Assembly: GCF_934525195.1 (NCBI RefSeq) | Contig: NZ_CAKSZA010000007.1 | Coordinates: forward strand, 61,995-125,994 | Source: an uncultured Eubacterium sp. | GTDB lineage: Bacteria; Bacillota; Clostridia; Oscillospirales; Acutalibacteraceae | Reading direction: 5' to 3' | Length of the DNA stretch: 64,000 nt | Part shown: piece by piece, positions 32,684 to 42,600 of the stretch | Position numbering within the stretch: the first letter of the stretch is position 1 | Layout of the letters: each line of letters starts with the position of its first letter | Made by a program: the position numbers and the translations under genes | The notes under the pieces: model-generated | Seen by the model: only the letters and a program-made list of their open reading frames with translations | The model's database searches: none | What the model was told of the DNA's origin: nothing

Positions 32684-34900
32684 CAAATCATCGTTATCAT
32701 CACTCTCAATAAAATATTTAAGAGCGCTGAAACGGCGTGATTTTTTATCATTATCAACCATCTGTTTTATGCCCTGCTCGTTTCCGACAAGAACAAGCAA
32801 TCTTTTTGCTCTTGTGAGTGCGGTGTAAAACAGATTTCTGTATGCAAGTTTTTGCGGAACAGCAAGTACCGGCATAACAACTGCATTGAATTCACTGCCT
32901 TGTGATTTGTGCACTGTCATTGCATATGCAAGTTCAAGTTCCTTGACATTTTCAACGCTGTACATAGCCTCTTTGTCATCATATCTGACATTGATAATGT
33001 CGTTCGCCTTGTCAATTCGGGTGAGAATTCCAATATCTCCGTTGAAAACTCCCGTGCCCGTTTCACCGATTTTAAACCACGGAACATCGTAGTTGTTTTT
33101 AATCTGCATAACACGGTCGCCCTCACGCAAGGTGTAACCCTTATAGCGGATTTCCTGCTTTTCCTTTGACGGCGGATTGATTTTCGCCTGCAAAATCGCA
33201 TTGATATTTTGCGTTCCGACTTCACCCATTCTGCTCGGACAAAGCACCTGAATATCACCCATCGGGTCAAAGCCGTAACCCGCAGGAAGTCGTGCGGTAA
33301 CAAGGTCAAGGATTTTTTTCTGTGCGATATATTTAGAATTTTCTTTCAACAGGAAAAAGTCGCTTTCAGCCGAATTGTCAAACTCAGGCATTTCGCCTTT
33401 AACAACTCGGTGAGCATTTGTAACAATCCTGCTTTTCATAGCCTGACGGAACACCTTGTCAAGAGTTACCACAGGCAACGCACCGCTGTCAATCATATCA
33501 CGGAGCACATTTCCTGCGCCGACAGGCGGAAGCTGGTCTTGGTCACCAACCATAATCAATCGGCAATGAAGTGGCAAAGCGTCAAGCAAAGCCGAAAAAA
33601 GTGTAACATCCACCATTGACAGCTCATCAACGATTACAGCATCATAATCAAGCGGATTTTTCAAATCGTGAACAAAACTCTGTGTGTTTTCGCCCTCTTT
33701 ATACTCAACCTCAAGCAAGCGATGAATGGTTTTTGCCTCGCTTCCCGTAAGTTCCTCCATTCGCTGCGCCGCCCTCCCTGTCGGAGCGGCAAGCGCAACC
33801 TTGAGATTTCTGTTTTTCATAAGTTGAATTATGCCCTTGACCGTGGTGGTTTTACCCGTACCCGGACCGCCCGTAAGTATAAGCAAACCCTTAGAAACCG
33901 CATATTCAATAGCCGTTCTCTGCTTATCGTCAAATTTGATTTTACTGCTTTCCTCAAAGGCGTAAATCTCGCTTTGGTGAATTTCGTTCTGCCTTGGAGG
34001 GAATTCAACCATAATTTTAATACGGTCGGCAATGCCTCTTTCGGCGTGATAAATTTCAGGCAAAAAGAGAAAATCTCTGTCATAAACTTTTCGCTGAATT
34101 ATCGCCTTAGATTCAATTGCATTATCAATCGAAATTTCAACTGCGTCATCGTCACAAATCAACAGTTCTTTTGCAGGTTCAATAATTTTATCTCGTGGAA
34201 TACAAGTGTGGCCGTTGCCCAAATTATGATGCAAAATATAGCAAATTCCTGCCTGAGCACGATAGGTAAACGGCGGTCGTTCCTGCAAATTATCTGCAAT
34301 TTGCTCCGCTTTGTCAAAGGTTATGCCCGTTTCCGCACCGATAAGAGCATAGGGATTTGTCGTGATAAAATCCATAGCCTCGGCTTTGAGCAAATTATAA
34401 GTTTTGATTGCCTCATTTTGCGAAAGTCCCAAATTGGTAAGCCCCATCAAAGTTTCCCTTGCAGAAAACTGCGACTTAAAGTTTTTGCACATTTCACGGG
34501 CTTTTGCGCTTGAAATACCTTTGATTGTCGCAAGTCGGGCAGGGTCGTTTTCAAGAACATCAAAGGTTTGAGTGCCGAAATTTTCTACAATTTTTGTTGC
34601 TGTTGCAGGGCCGATACCTCTCACAATACCTGACGAAAGATATTTCAAAATCCCGCCTACATCCGCAGGCAAAGTTTGAACGGCGGTTTCCGCCTTGAAC
34701 TGTCTGCCAAAAGACGGATGAAAACTCCACACGCCTCTGCATTCAATTTCAGCCCCGACAGCAAGTTCACCTACAGTACCTACAACGGTTACACCCTCAT
34801 CGCCTGTGTTCACTTCGGCAACACAGAAGCCGGTGGTATCATTGTAAAACGAAATATCCTCGACCGTTCCTATTAAAATGTCCTGAACTTCATTTTCCAT
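32672..34900 (-). CDS. recD2: ATP-dependent RecD-like DNA helicase RecD2
   Basis: 742 residues. The N-terminal OB-like region (ILIGTVEDISFYNDTTGFCVAEV) and helix-hairpin-helix segments (GIVRGIGPATATKIVENFG, LATIKGISSAKAREM) precede a superfamily-1 helicase core. The core has LILTGGPGTGKTTTVKG (Walker A), DAVIVDELSMVDV (Walker B), GDQDQLPPVGAGNVL and the late ELAYAMTVHKSQGSEF motif. It is the stand-alone RecD2 type with 5'-3' polarity, involved in DNA repair and replication restart. It is transcribed separately from its own promoter at 34926-34954. Confidence 0.95.
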   Translation of the reverse strand: MENEVQDILIGTVEDISFYNDTTGFCVAEVNTGDEGVTVVGTVGELAVGAEIECRGVWSFHPSFGRQFKAETAVQTLPADVGGILKYLSSGIVRGIGPATATKIVENFGTQTFDVLENDPARLATIKGISSAKAREMCKNFKSQFSARETLMGLTNLGLSQNEAIKTYNLLKAEAMDFITTNPYALIGAETGITFDKAEQIADNLQERPPFTYRAQAGICYILHHNLGNGHTCIPRDKIIEPAKELLICDDDAVEISIDNAIESKAIIQRKVYDRDFLFLPEIYHAERGIADRIKIMVEFPPRQNEIHQSEIYAFEESSKIKFDDKQRTAIEYAVSKGLLILTGGPGTGKTTTVKGIIQLMKNRNLKVALAAPTGRAAQRMEELTGSEAKTIHRLLEVEYKEGENTQSFVHDLKNPLDYDAVIVDELSMVDVTLFSALLDALPLHCRLIMVGDQDQLPPVGAGNVLRDMIDSGALPVVTLDKVFRQAMKSRIVTNAHRVVKGEMPEFDNSAESDFFLLKENSKYIAQKKILDLVTARLPAGYGFDPMGDIQVLCPSRMGEVGTQNINAILQAKINPPSKEKQEIRYKGYTLREGDRVMQIKNNYDVPWFKIGETGTGVFNGDIGILTRIDKANDIINVRYDDKEAMYSVENVKELELAYAMTVHKSQGSEFNAVVMPVLAVPQKLAYRNLFYTALTRAKRLLVLVGNEQGIKQMVDNDKKSRRFSALKYFIESDDNDDLLTF

Positions 34901-34925
34901 ATCAGCACCTCAAAAATCTACACAT

Positions 34926-34954
34926 ATTATACCACAGTTAAGCCTTTCAAACAA
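34926..34954 (-). promoter_or_regulatory. recD2 promoter
   Basis: TTGTTT (34954-34949), a 17-base spacer and TATAAT (34931-34926) on the minus strand, immediately after the tuf terminator. Confidence 0.55.
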
Positions 34955-34955
34955 T

Positions 34956-34984
34956 AGAAAAAGAGCAGGACATAAGTCCTGCTC
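34956..34984 (-). terminator. tuf terminator
   Basis: GAGCAGGAC pairs perfectly with GTCCTGCTC around a 4-base loop and is followed on the minus strand by TTTTTCTATTG. Confidence 0.85.
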
Positions 34985-35006
34985 ATAATTGTTAGTAAAT
35001 CAGGGA

Positions 35007-36200
35007 TTACTCGTTGATCTTTGTAACAACGCCTGAACCTACTGTTCTACCGCCTTCACGGATAGCGAAACGAAGACCTTCTTCGATAGCGATAGGAGTG
35101 ATGAGTTCAACGTTCATATCAACGTTATCGCCAGGCATACACATCTCAACACCTTCAGGAAGTGTGATAACACCTGTTACGTCAGTTGTTCTGAAGTAGA
35201 ACTGTGGACGATAGTTGTTGAAGAATGGAGTATGACGGCCACCTTCGTCCTTTGAAAGAACGTAAACTTGACCTGTGAACTTTGTGTGTGGGTGAATAGA
35301 ACCAGGAGCTGCAAGTACTTGACCTCTCTTGATGTCTGTTCTCTGAACACCACGAAGGAGACAACCGATGTTGTCACCAGCCTCAGCATAATCGAGGATC
35401 TTACGGAACATCTCGATACCTGTGCAAACTGTTGACTTGATTTCGTCCTCAAGACCAACCATTTCTACTGTATCGTTTGTCTTAAGCTGACCTCTTTCAA
35501 CTCTACCTGTTGCAACTGTACCACGACCTGTGATTGTGAATACGTCCTCTACAGGCATAAGGAAAGGAAGGTCTGCCTTACGGTCAGGAGTTGGAATATA
35601 GTCATCAACTGCATCCATGAGTTCCTGAATACAAGCACAAGCCGGATCATCATTTGATGTAGCCTCAAGAGCCTTAAGAGCTGAACCCTTAATGATTGGG
35701 CACTCATCGTCAAAGTCATACTCAGCAAGTGTTTCTCTGATTTCCATCTCTACGAGTTCAAGAAGTTCAGGGTCATCAACTTGGTCAGTCTTGTTCATGA
35801 ATACAACGATTGCTGGAACGCCTACCTGACGAGCAAGAAGCAAGTGCTCCTTAGTCTGAGCCATAGGACCGTCTGTTGAAGCGATTACAAGGATAGCGCC
35901 GTCCATCTGAGCAGCACCTGTGATCATGTTCTTAATATAGTCAGCGTGTCCCGGGCAGTCAACGTGAGCGTAGTGACGCTTTTCTGTTTCATACTCAACG
36001 TGAGCTGTGTTGATTGTGATACCACGTTCTCTCTCTTCCGGAGCCTTATCGATATCAGCATAGTCCTCGAACTTAGCGAAGCCCTTGTTTGCAAGATACT
36101 TTGTGATAGCAGCTGTAAGAGTTGTCTTACCGTGGTCAACGTGACCGATTGTACCAATGTTTACGTGTGGCTTGGTACGATTAAAATGTTCTTTTGCCAT
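35007..36200 (-). CDS. tuf: Elongation factor Tu
   Basis: 397 residues, standard length. The GTPase motifs are GHVDHGKTT (G1), RGITINTAHVEYET (G2), DCPGHADYIKNMITGAAQMDG (G3), NKTDQ (G4) and SALKAL (G5), followed by the two beta-barrel domains. It carries aminoacyl-tRNA to the ribosome. GGAGG precedes the ATG. It has its own promoter at 36245-36273 in the gap after fusA and a strong terminator behind it, so it can be made apart from the str operon. Confidence 0.99.
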   Translation of the reverse strand: MAKEHFNRTKPHVNIGTIGHVDHGKTTLTAAITKYLANKGFAKFEDYADIDKAPEERERGITINTAHVEYETEKRHYAHVDCPGHADYIKNMITGAAQMDGAILVIASTDGPMAQTKEHLLLARQVGVPAIVVFMNKTDQVDDPELLELVEMEIRETLAEYDFDDECPIIKGSALKALEATSNDDPACACIQELMDAVDDYIPTPDRKADLPFLMPVEDVFTITGRGTVATGRVERGQLKTNDTVEMVGLEDEIKSTVCTGIEMFRKILDYAEAGDNIGCLLRGVQRTDIKRGQVLAAPGSIHPHTKFTGQVYVLSKDEGGRHTPFFNNYRPQFYFRTTDVTGVITLPEGVEMCMPGDNVDMNVELITPIAIEEGLRFAIREGGRTVGSGVVTKINE

Positions 36201-36244
36201 TGGAATTTCCTCCCTAAAAAATTTTTAAAAAATTTGTTACTAAT

Positions 36245-36273
36245 ATTCTACCAAAAAGGGTGGTAAATATCAA
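36245..36273 (-). promoter_or_regulatory. Internal promoter for tuf
   Basis: TTGATA (36273-36268), a 17-base spacer and TAGAAT (36250-36245) on the minus strand, in the 86-bp fusA-tuf gap. Confidence 0.65.
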
Positions 36274-36286
36274 GTGTTTTTTTATA

Positions 36287-38395
36287 TTAGTCTTTCTTTG
36301 AACGTTCGCTGATGATTGACTCAGAAATTGACTTTGGAACTTGGTCGTAACCGTCAGGTTCCATAGTGTACTGACCACGACCCTGTGTCTTTGAACGGAG
36401 GTCGTTTACATAACCGAACATCTCTGAAAGTGGTACTCTTGCATTGATTTGCTTTGCACCTGTTCTGTCTTCCATACCCTGAATCTGGCCACGACGAGAG
36501 TTAAGGTCGCCGATAACATCGCCCATGTATTCCTCAGGAACGATAACAGTTACCTTCATCATAGGTTCAAGAATTACAGGATGAGCCTTCTTTGCAGCAT
36601 CTTTGAATGCCATAGAACCGGCAATCTTAAATGCCATTTCAGAAGAGTCGACTTCATGGTAAGAACCATCATAAAGTTCTACACGAACATCAACAACAGG
36701 ATAGCCTGCCAAGATACCGCTCTTCATAGCAGCCTGGATACCTGCGTCAACTGCAGGGATGTATTCCTTAGGAATAGCACCGCCGACAATCTGATTGTCG
36801 AATTCATAGCCCTTACCTACGCCGTTTTCGTCAAGGTTAGGGAACATACGAATCTTACAGTGACCGTACTGACCGCTACCACCGGATTGCTTCTTATACT
36901 TTGTATCAGACATAGAGTCCTGAGTAATTGTTTCTTTGTATGCAACCTGAGGTGCACCGACATTTGCCTCTACCTTAAATTCACGGAGCAAACGGTCAAC
37001 GATGATTTCAAGGTGAAGTTCACCCATACCTGCGATGATGGTTTGTCCTGTTTCTTCATCGGTGTAAGCCTTGAATGTTGGGTCTTCTTCTGCAAGTTTT
37101 GCAAGAGCAATACCCATCTTTTCCTGACCTGCCTTAGTCTTTGGCTCGATAGCTACACGAATTACAGGGTCAGGGAAGTTCATTGACTCAAGAATAATTG
37201 GGTGGTTTTCATCACAAAGTGTGTCACCTGTTGTTGTATTCTTAAGACCAACTGCAGCAGCGATATCACCTGCATAACATACAGGAATATCCTCTCTGTG
37301 GTTTGCGTGCATCTGAAGAATTCTACCCATTCTTTCCTTGCTGCCCTTTACAGAGTTGTAGCAAGGTGTGCCTGCTTCGATTGTACCTGAGTAAACTCTG
37401 AAGTAGCAAATCTTACCTACAAATGGGTCTGTTGCAATCTTAAATGCAAGAGCTGCAAACGGTTCGTCATCTGATGAGTGACGGAACTCTTCTTCTTCTG
37501 TTTCAGGGTTGATACCCTTGATTGACTCGATGTCAGTAGGAGCCGGCATAAAGTCAACGATAGCATCGAGAAGTGGCTGAACGCCCATATCTCTGTAAGC
37601 TGTACCGCAGCAAACAGGAACCATCTCGCCTGCGATTGTGCACTTACGGATGTACTTCTTCATTGTGTCAACGCTGATTGCGTCTTCACCCTCTTCAAAA
37701 TACTTCTCCATAAGTTCTTCGTCCTGCTCTGCGATGAACTCAACAAGTTTAGTTCTGTACTCAGCAGCCTTTTCCTGAAGTTCAGGACGAATTTCTCTTT
37801 CCTCGAATACAGTACCCATATTCTTTGCAGGGTCAATGTATACGATTTCTTTGTTATTAATAAGGTCAACAATACCTTCAAATGTGTCCTCGCTGCCGAT
37901 AGGAAGCTGGATTGGAAGTGCGTTACATTTGAAACGCTCCAATACCATATTGAGAACATTGTAGAAATCCGCACCCATGATATCCATCTTGTTTACGAAA
38001 ATCATACGAGGTACATTGTAGTCATCAGCCTGACGCCATACGGTTTCAGACTGTGGCTCAACACCGCCCTTTGCGCAAAGAACGGTAACAGAACCGTCGA
38101 GTACACGGAGTGAACGCTGTACTTCTACTGTAAAGTCAACGTGACCCGGTGTATCGATGATATTAATTCTGTGGCCTTTCCAGAAGCAAGTTGTAGCAGC
38201 AGAGGTGATTGTGATACCTCTTTCCTGCTCCTGCTCCATCCAGTCCATTGTAGCGCCACCCTCATGGGTTTCACCAATCTTATGATTGATACCGGTGTAG
38301 TAAAGAATACGCTCTGTTGTTGTAGTCTTACCGGCGTCGATATGCGCCATGATACCAATATTTCTTGTTTCTTCAAGAGCAACTTTTCTTGGCAT
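36287..38395 (-). CDS. fusA: Elongation factor G
   Basis: 702 residues. GTPase motifs are GIMAHIDAGKTTTTERIL, RGITITSAATTCFW, DTPGHVDFTVEV and NKMD; the later domains include GMGELHLEIIVDRL and ARVPLSEMFGYVNDLRS. It drives translocation and, with RRF, ribosome recycling. It lies 21 bases after rpsG in the str operon. Confidence 0.99.
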   Translation of the reverse strand: MPRKVALEETRNIGIMAHIDAGKTTTTERILYYTGINHKIGETHEGGATMDWMEQEQERGITITSAATTCFWKGHRINIIDTPGHVDFTVEVQRSLRVLDGSVTVLCAKGGVEPQSETVWRQADDYNVPRMIFVNKMDIMGADFYNVLNMVLERFKCNALPIQLPIGSEDTFEGIVDLINNKEIVYIDPAKNMGTVFEEREIRPELQEKAAEYRTKLVEFIAEQDEELMEKYFEEGEDAISVDTMKKYIRKCTIAGEMVPVCCGTAYRDMGVQPLLDAIVDFMPAPTDIESIKGINPETEEEEFRHSSDDEPFAALAFKIATDPFVGKICYFRVYSGTIEAGTPCYNSVKGSKERMGRILQMHANHREDIPVCYAGDIAAAVGLKNTTTGDTLCDENHPIILESMNFPDPVIRVAIEPKTKAGQEKMGIALAKLAEEDPTFKAYTDEETGQTIIAGMGELHLEIIVDRLLREFKVEANVGAPQVAYKETITQDSMSDTKYKKQSGGSGQYGHCKIRMFPNLDENGVGKGYEFDNQIVGGAIPKEYIPAVDAGIQAAMKSGILAGYPVVDVRVELYDGSYHEVDSSEMAFKIAGSMAFKDAAKKAHPVILEPMMKVTVIVPEEYMGDVIGDLNSRRGQIQGMEDRTGAKQINARVPLSEMFGYVNDLRSKTQGRGQYTMEPDGYDQVPKSISESIISERSKKD

Positions 38396-38416
38396 AATAT
38401 CCTCCTGTCCGGCTGA

Positions 38417-38887
38417 TTAGTATCTGAAATGAGCAAAAGCCTTGTTTGCTTCTGCCATCTTGTGTGTATCTTCACACTTCTTAACAGCACCGCCTGTTTT
38501 GTTTGCAGCGTCCATAAGCTCTGCTGCAAGGCGCTCCTTCATTGTTCTTTCACTTCTCTGACGAGCATAAAGTGTAATCCATCTAAGACCTAAAGTCTGT
38601 CTTCTTTCAGGACGAACCTCCAAAGGAACTTGATATGTTGCACCGCCGACACGGCGAGCCTTAACTTCGAGAACCGGCATAACATTTTCCATTGCAGCTT
38701 CAAAAGTTTCCAATGGGTCGTTGCCTGTCTTTTCTTGGATGATGTCGAACGCACCGTAAACGATTTTCTGTGCGACACCCTTCTTTCCATCAAGCATGAT
38801 GTTATTGATAAGTCTTGTTACAACCTTTGAGTTGTACATTGGATCTGGAAGTACATCACGCTTAGCGATCTGGCCTCTTCTTGGCAT
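38417..38887 (-). CDS. rpsG: 30S ribosomal protein S7
   Basis: 156 residues beginning MPRRGQIAKRDVLPDP. The conserved block RRVGGATYQVPLEVRPERR identifies S7, which organises the 3' domain of 16S rRNA. It lies between rpsL (131-bp gap) and fusA. Confidence 0.99.
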   Translation of the reverse strand: MPRRGQIAKRDVLPDPMYNSKVVTRLINNIMLDGKKGVAQKIVYGAFDIIQEKTGNDPLETFEAAMENVMPVLEVKARRVGGATYQVPLEVRPERRQTLGLRWITLYARQRSERTMKERLAAELMDAANKTGGAVKKCEDTHKMAEANKAFAHFRY

Positions 38888-39018
38888 CTTCGCTTCCCTC
38901 CTTCATTAAATTATAATATGAGTTCATAGGTACTCGGTTTTTCCGTGGAGCCAACAATAAGCACTTTATATGAATAAATAAACTATTGTCGGGTTTCCTC
39001 GTTAATGTTTAGCTAAAA

Positions 39019-39438
39019 TTACTTCTTAGCCTTTGGCTTCTTTGCACCGTACTTTGAACGGCTCTGCATTCTGCCTGTAACACCCTGTGTATCGAGTGTG
39101 CCGCGGATGATGTGGTAACGAACACCAGGTAAATCCTTAACACGGCCGCCACGAACCATAACAACAGAGTGCTCTTGAAGGTTATGACCTACACCTGGGA
39201 TGTAAGCTGAAACTTCCATACCGTTTGTAAGACGAACTCTGGCAATCTTACGGAGAGCTGAGTTAGGCTTCTTAGGTGTTGCTGTCTTAACCGCTGTACA
39301 AACGCCGCGCTTTTGTGGAGACGCATTGTTTGTCATAACATTCTTCTTTGTATTAAGACCCTTAATAAGAGCAGGAGTCTTTGACTTCTTCTCAAGTGAC
39401 TTACGACCGGTCTTAACTAATTGGTTAAAGGTAGGCAA
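39019..39438 (-). CDS. rpsL: 30S ribosomal protein S12
   Basis: 139 residues. The start is a TTG at 39438 (Met-PTFNQLVKTGRK) with AAAGGAG 9 bases upstream; a longer in-frame extension has no conserved match. TATPKKPNSALRK and RVKDLPGVRYH carry the lysines linked to streptomycin response, both in the wild-type (sensitive) form. It follows rpoC on the same strand with a 216-bp gap containing a long hairpin. Confidence 0.97.
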   Translation of the reverse strand: MPTFNQLVKTGRKSLEKKSKTPALIKGLNTKKNVMTNNASPQKRGVCTAVKTATPKKPNSALRKIARVRLTNGMEVSAYIPGVGHNLQEHSVVMVRGGRVKDLPGVRYHIIRGTLDTQGVTGRMQSRSKYGAKKPKAKK

Positions 39439-39544
39439 TAGTTTATTCTCCTTTCTGATTATTTGTGCACATACTGCAACGAATTGCAATATACACATTG
39501 CATACCTTACTTATTCATAAGATATCGGGTGTATATACTGCACT

Positions 39545-39580
39545 GTCTACCGAGGCATAAGAGTTTATGCCTCGGTAGAC
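39545..39580. other. Long perfect hairpin between rpoC and rpsL
   Basis: GTCTACCGAGGCATAA (39545-39560) and TTATGCCTCGGTAGAC (39565-39580) form a 16-bp perfect stem with a 4-base loop. No T-run follows on the minus strand, so it is not a plain terminator for rpoC. It may be a processing or attenuation site, or a weak terminator. Confidence 0.75.
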
Positions 39581-39654
39581 GATTTTAACAAATTAAAGCG
39601 ATAAAACTTGGTAACATTGCACAAGTTTACCTGCACACAGATAAGTATTATAAC

Positions 39655-42600
39655 TTAGTTGTTGCTATTTGTCAATAGTTGTTGTAATTGTTCTAAATCT
39701 TTTATTTCCATTCCGCTGTCGGATGAAAAATAGCTTGGAACAACATCAACATCTCTGAACACACTCATACCTGTACCTGCCGGAACAAGCTTACCGATAA
39801 GAACATTCTCTTTAAGACCGATAAGTGGGTCTGACTTGCCACGGATTGCGGCGTCGGTAAGAACTCTTGTTGTTTCCTGGAATGATGCTGCCGACAAGAA
39901 CGAATCTGTTGCAAGAGAAGCCTTTGTGATACCCAAAAGAAGCGGGATATATGTTGCTTTCTTGAGATTTGTTTCACCTGCTGCAATTCTTGCATCAATC
40001 TTGTCGTTTGCTTCTGCTACTGCCGAAACATCAACATTTGTACCGGAAATGAGGTCGGTATCACCTGCGTCATCAACAATGCACTTCTTGAGCATCTGAC
40101 GAACGATAACCTCGATGTGCTTATCGTTGATATCAACACCCTGTGTACGGTATGCGTACTGAACTTCCTTGATAAGGTAGTTATAAACTGCTTCCTCGCC
40201 GAGAATAGCAAGTACATCGTGTGGATTCTTTGAACCGAGAGTAAGCTCTGTACCCTTTTCGATATATGCACCCTCAACGATATTCTCGCAAAGTCTGTAA
40301 CCATAAGGGATGAGATACTTTCTTTCCTCGCCTGACTCTTGGTCATAAACAATAACGTGACGAGTCTTTTTGATTTCCTCAAATCTAACCTTACCGCTGA
40401 TTTCAGAAAGGATAGCAAGCTGCTTTGGCTTTCTTGCCTCAAACAATTCCTCGACTCTCGGAAGACCCTGTGTAATATCTTCACCACCTGCAACACCACC
40501 GGTGTGGAAGGTTCTCATTGTAAGCTGTGTACCAGGCTCGCCGATTGACTGAGCTGCAATAATACCAACTGCTTCACCAACCTGAACAGGCTCGTTGAAT
40601 GCAAGGTTTGAACCGTAGCACTTACGGCAAACACCGTGACGTGACTTACAAGTGATGAGTGAGCGAATCTTAACCTTAGTGATGCCTGCGGCTGTAATTC
40701 TCTCTGCATCCTCTTCGTTCATAATTCTGTCGGTATCCATAAGAACCTCACCTGTTTCAGGATGAACGATAGGTTCTGCTGCAAATCTGCCGACAAGTCT
40801 TTCTTCAAGTGATTCAAGAACACGGTTGCCGTCCATAATAGCGTAAACCTCGATACCATCGTGACATCCGCAGTCGTCATCACGTATGATAACATCCTGA
40901 GATACATCAACAAGACGTCTTGTAAGGTAACCTGAGTCGGCTGTACGAAGCGCTGTATCGGTAAGACCTTTACGAGCACCACGAGAAGAAATGAAGTATT
41001 CCAAAATGTTAAGACCTTCACGATAGTTAGCACGAATAGGAATTTCGATTGTAGCACCCGATGTATTGGCGATAAGACCTCTCATGCCGGCAAGCTGACG
41101 AAGCTGTGATGTACTACCACGAGCACCTGAGTCTACCATCATATGAATTGGGTTGTGTGTACCGTCAAAGTTGTTTGTAAGTTCATCAGATACCTTGTTT
41201 GTACAAGCTTCCCAAGTCTTGACTACCTGTGAATAACGTTCTTCATTTGTAATCAAACCATAGTTATAATTTGTTGTGATTTCATCAACCTTTGCCTCGG
41301 CTTCGGCAAGGAATTCCTTTTTCTTTTCAGGGATAAGTGCGTCAATAACGGCAACTGTTGTACCTGAAACTGTTGAATACTTGTAGCCCTGGTTCTTGAT
41401 ATCATCAAGCACCTTTGAAGCAATAGCAACGCCGTGAGTGCGGATACAAGCATCGGCAATCTTACCGAGTCCGCCTTTCTTAACAACGAAGCTTACTTCA
41501 GGAACAAACTCATTGCCGGGGATTGTTCTGTCAACAAAACCAAGGTCCTGAGGTACAGGCTTGTTAAAGATTACACGGCCGATAGTTGTGGTAACGATAC
41601 CCGACTTCATTTCGCCGTTTACTTCGCCTGTAAATCTAATCTTACATTCCGAGTGAAGACCGAGTGAGCCCTCTTGATAAGCCATCATAGCTTCATCAAC
41701 ATCACGGAAAATTCTATACTTTGTTACTTCCTCGCCGTCGATAACTTCCTTATAAGGACATCCCGGCTCGCCCTCTTTAATCATTGTGAGATAGTAAGAA
41801 CCGATAACCATATCCTGTGAAGGAACAGCAACAGGCTTACCGTCTGATGGCTTGAGGAGGTTGTTTGATGCAAGCATAAGCATTCTTGCTTCTGCCTGAG
41901 CCTCTGCCGAAAGAGGAACGTGAACAGCCATTTGGTCACCGTCGAAGTCGGCGTTAAACGCTGTACAAGCAAGTGGGTGAAGTTTGATTGCTCTACCCTC
42001 AACAAGCACAGGCTCAAATGCCTGAATACCAAGTCTGTGGAGTGTAGGAGCACGGTTAAGCATAACAGGGTGATCCTTGATTACAACTTCAAGAGCATCC
42101 CAAACTTCCGAACGGTTTGCTTTTTCTACCATCTTACGAGCCTGCTTGATGTTTGAAGCAACATTTGTTTGAACCAAACGCTTCATAACAAAAGGCTTGA
42201 AAAGTTCAATAGCCATTTCCTTTGGAAGACCGCACTGGTACATCTTAAGTTCAGGGCCAACAACGATAACCGAACGACCTGAATAGTCAACACGCTTACC
42301 GAGGAGGTTCTGACGGAAACGACCTTGCTTACCCTTAAGCATATCCGAAAGTGACTTGAGAGGTCTGTTGTTAGGACCTGTTACCGGTCTGCCTCTTCTA
42401 CCATTATCAATAAGGGCATCTACAGACTCTTGGAGCATTCTCTTTTCGTTTCTGATAATAATATCAGGTGCGTGAAGTTCCATAAGTCTTTTAAGACGAT
42501 TGTTTCTGTTGATTACTCTTCTGTACAAATCGTTAAGGTCAGATGTTGCGAATCTGCCGCCGTCAAGCTGAACCATAGGACGAATATCCGGAGGAATAAC

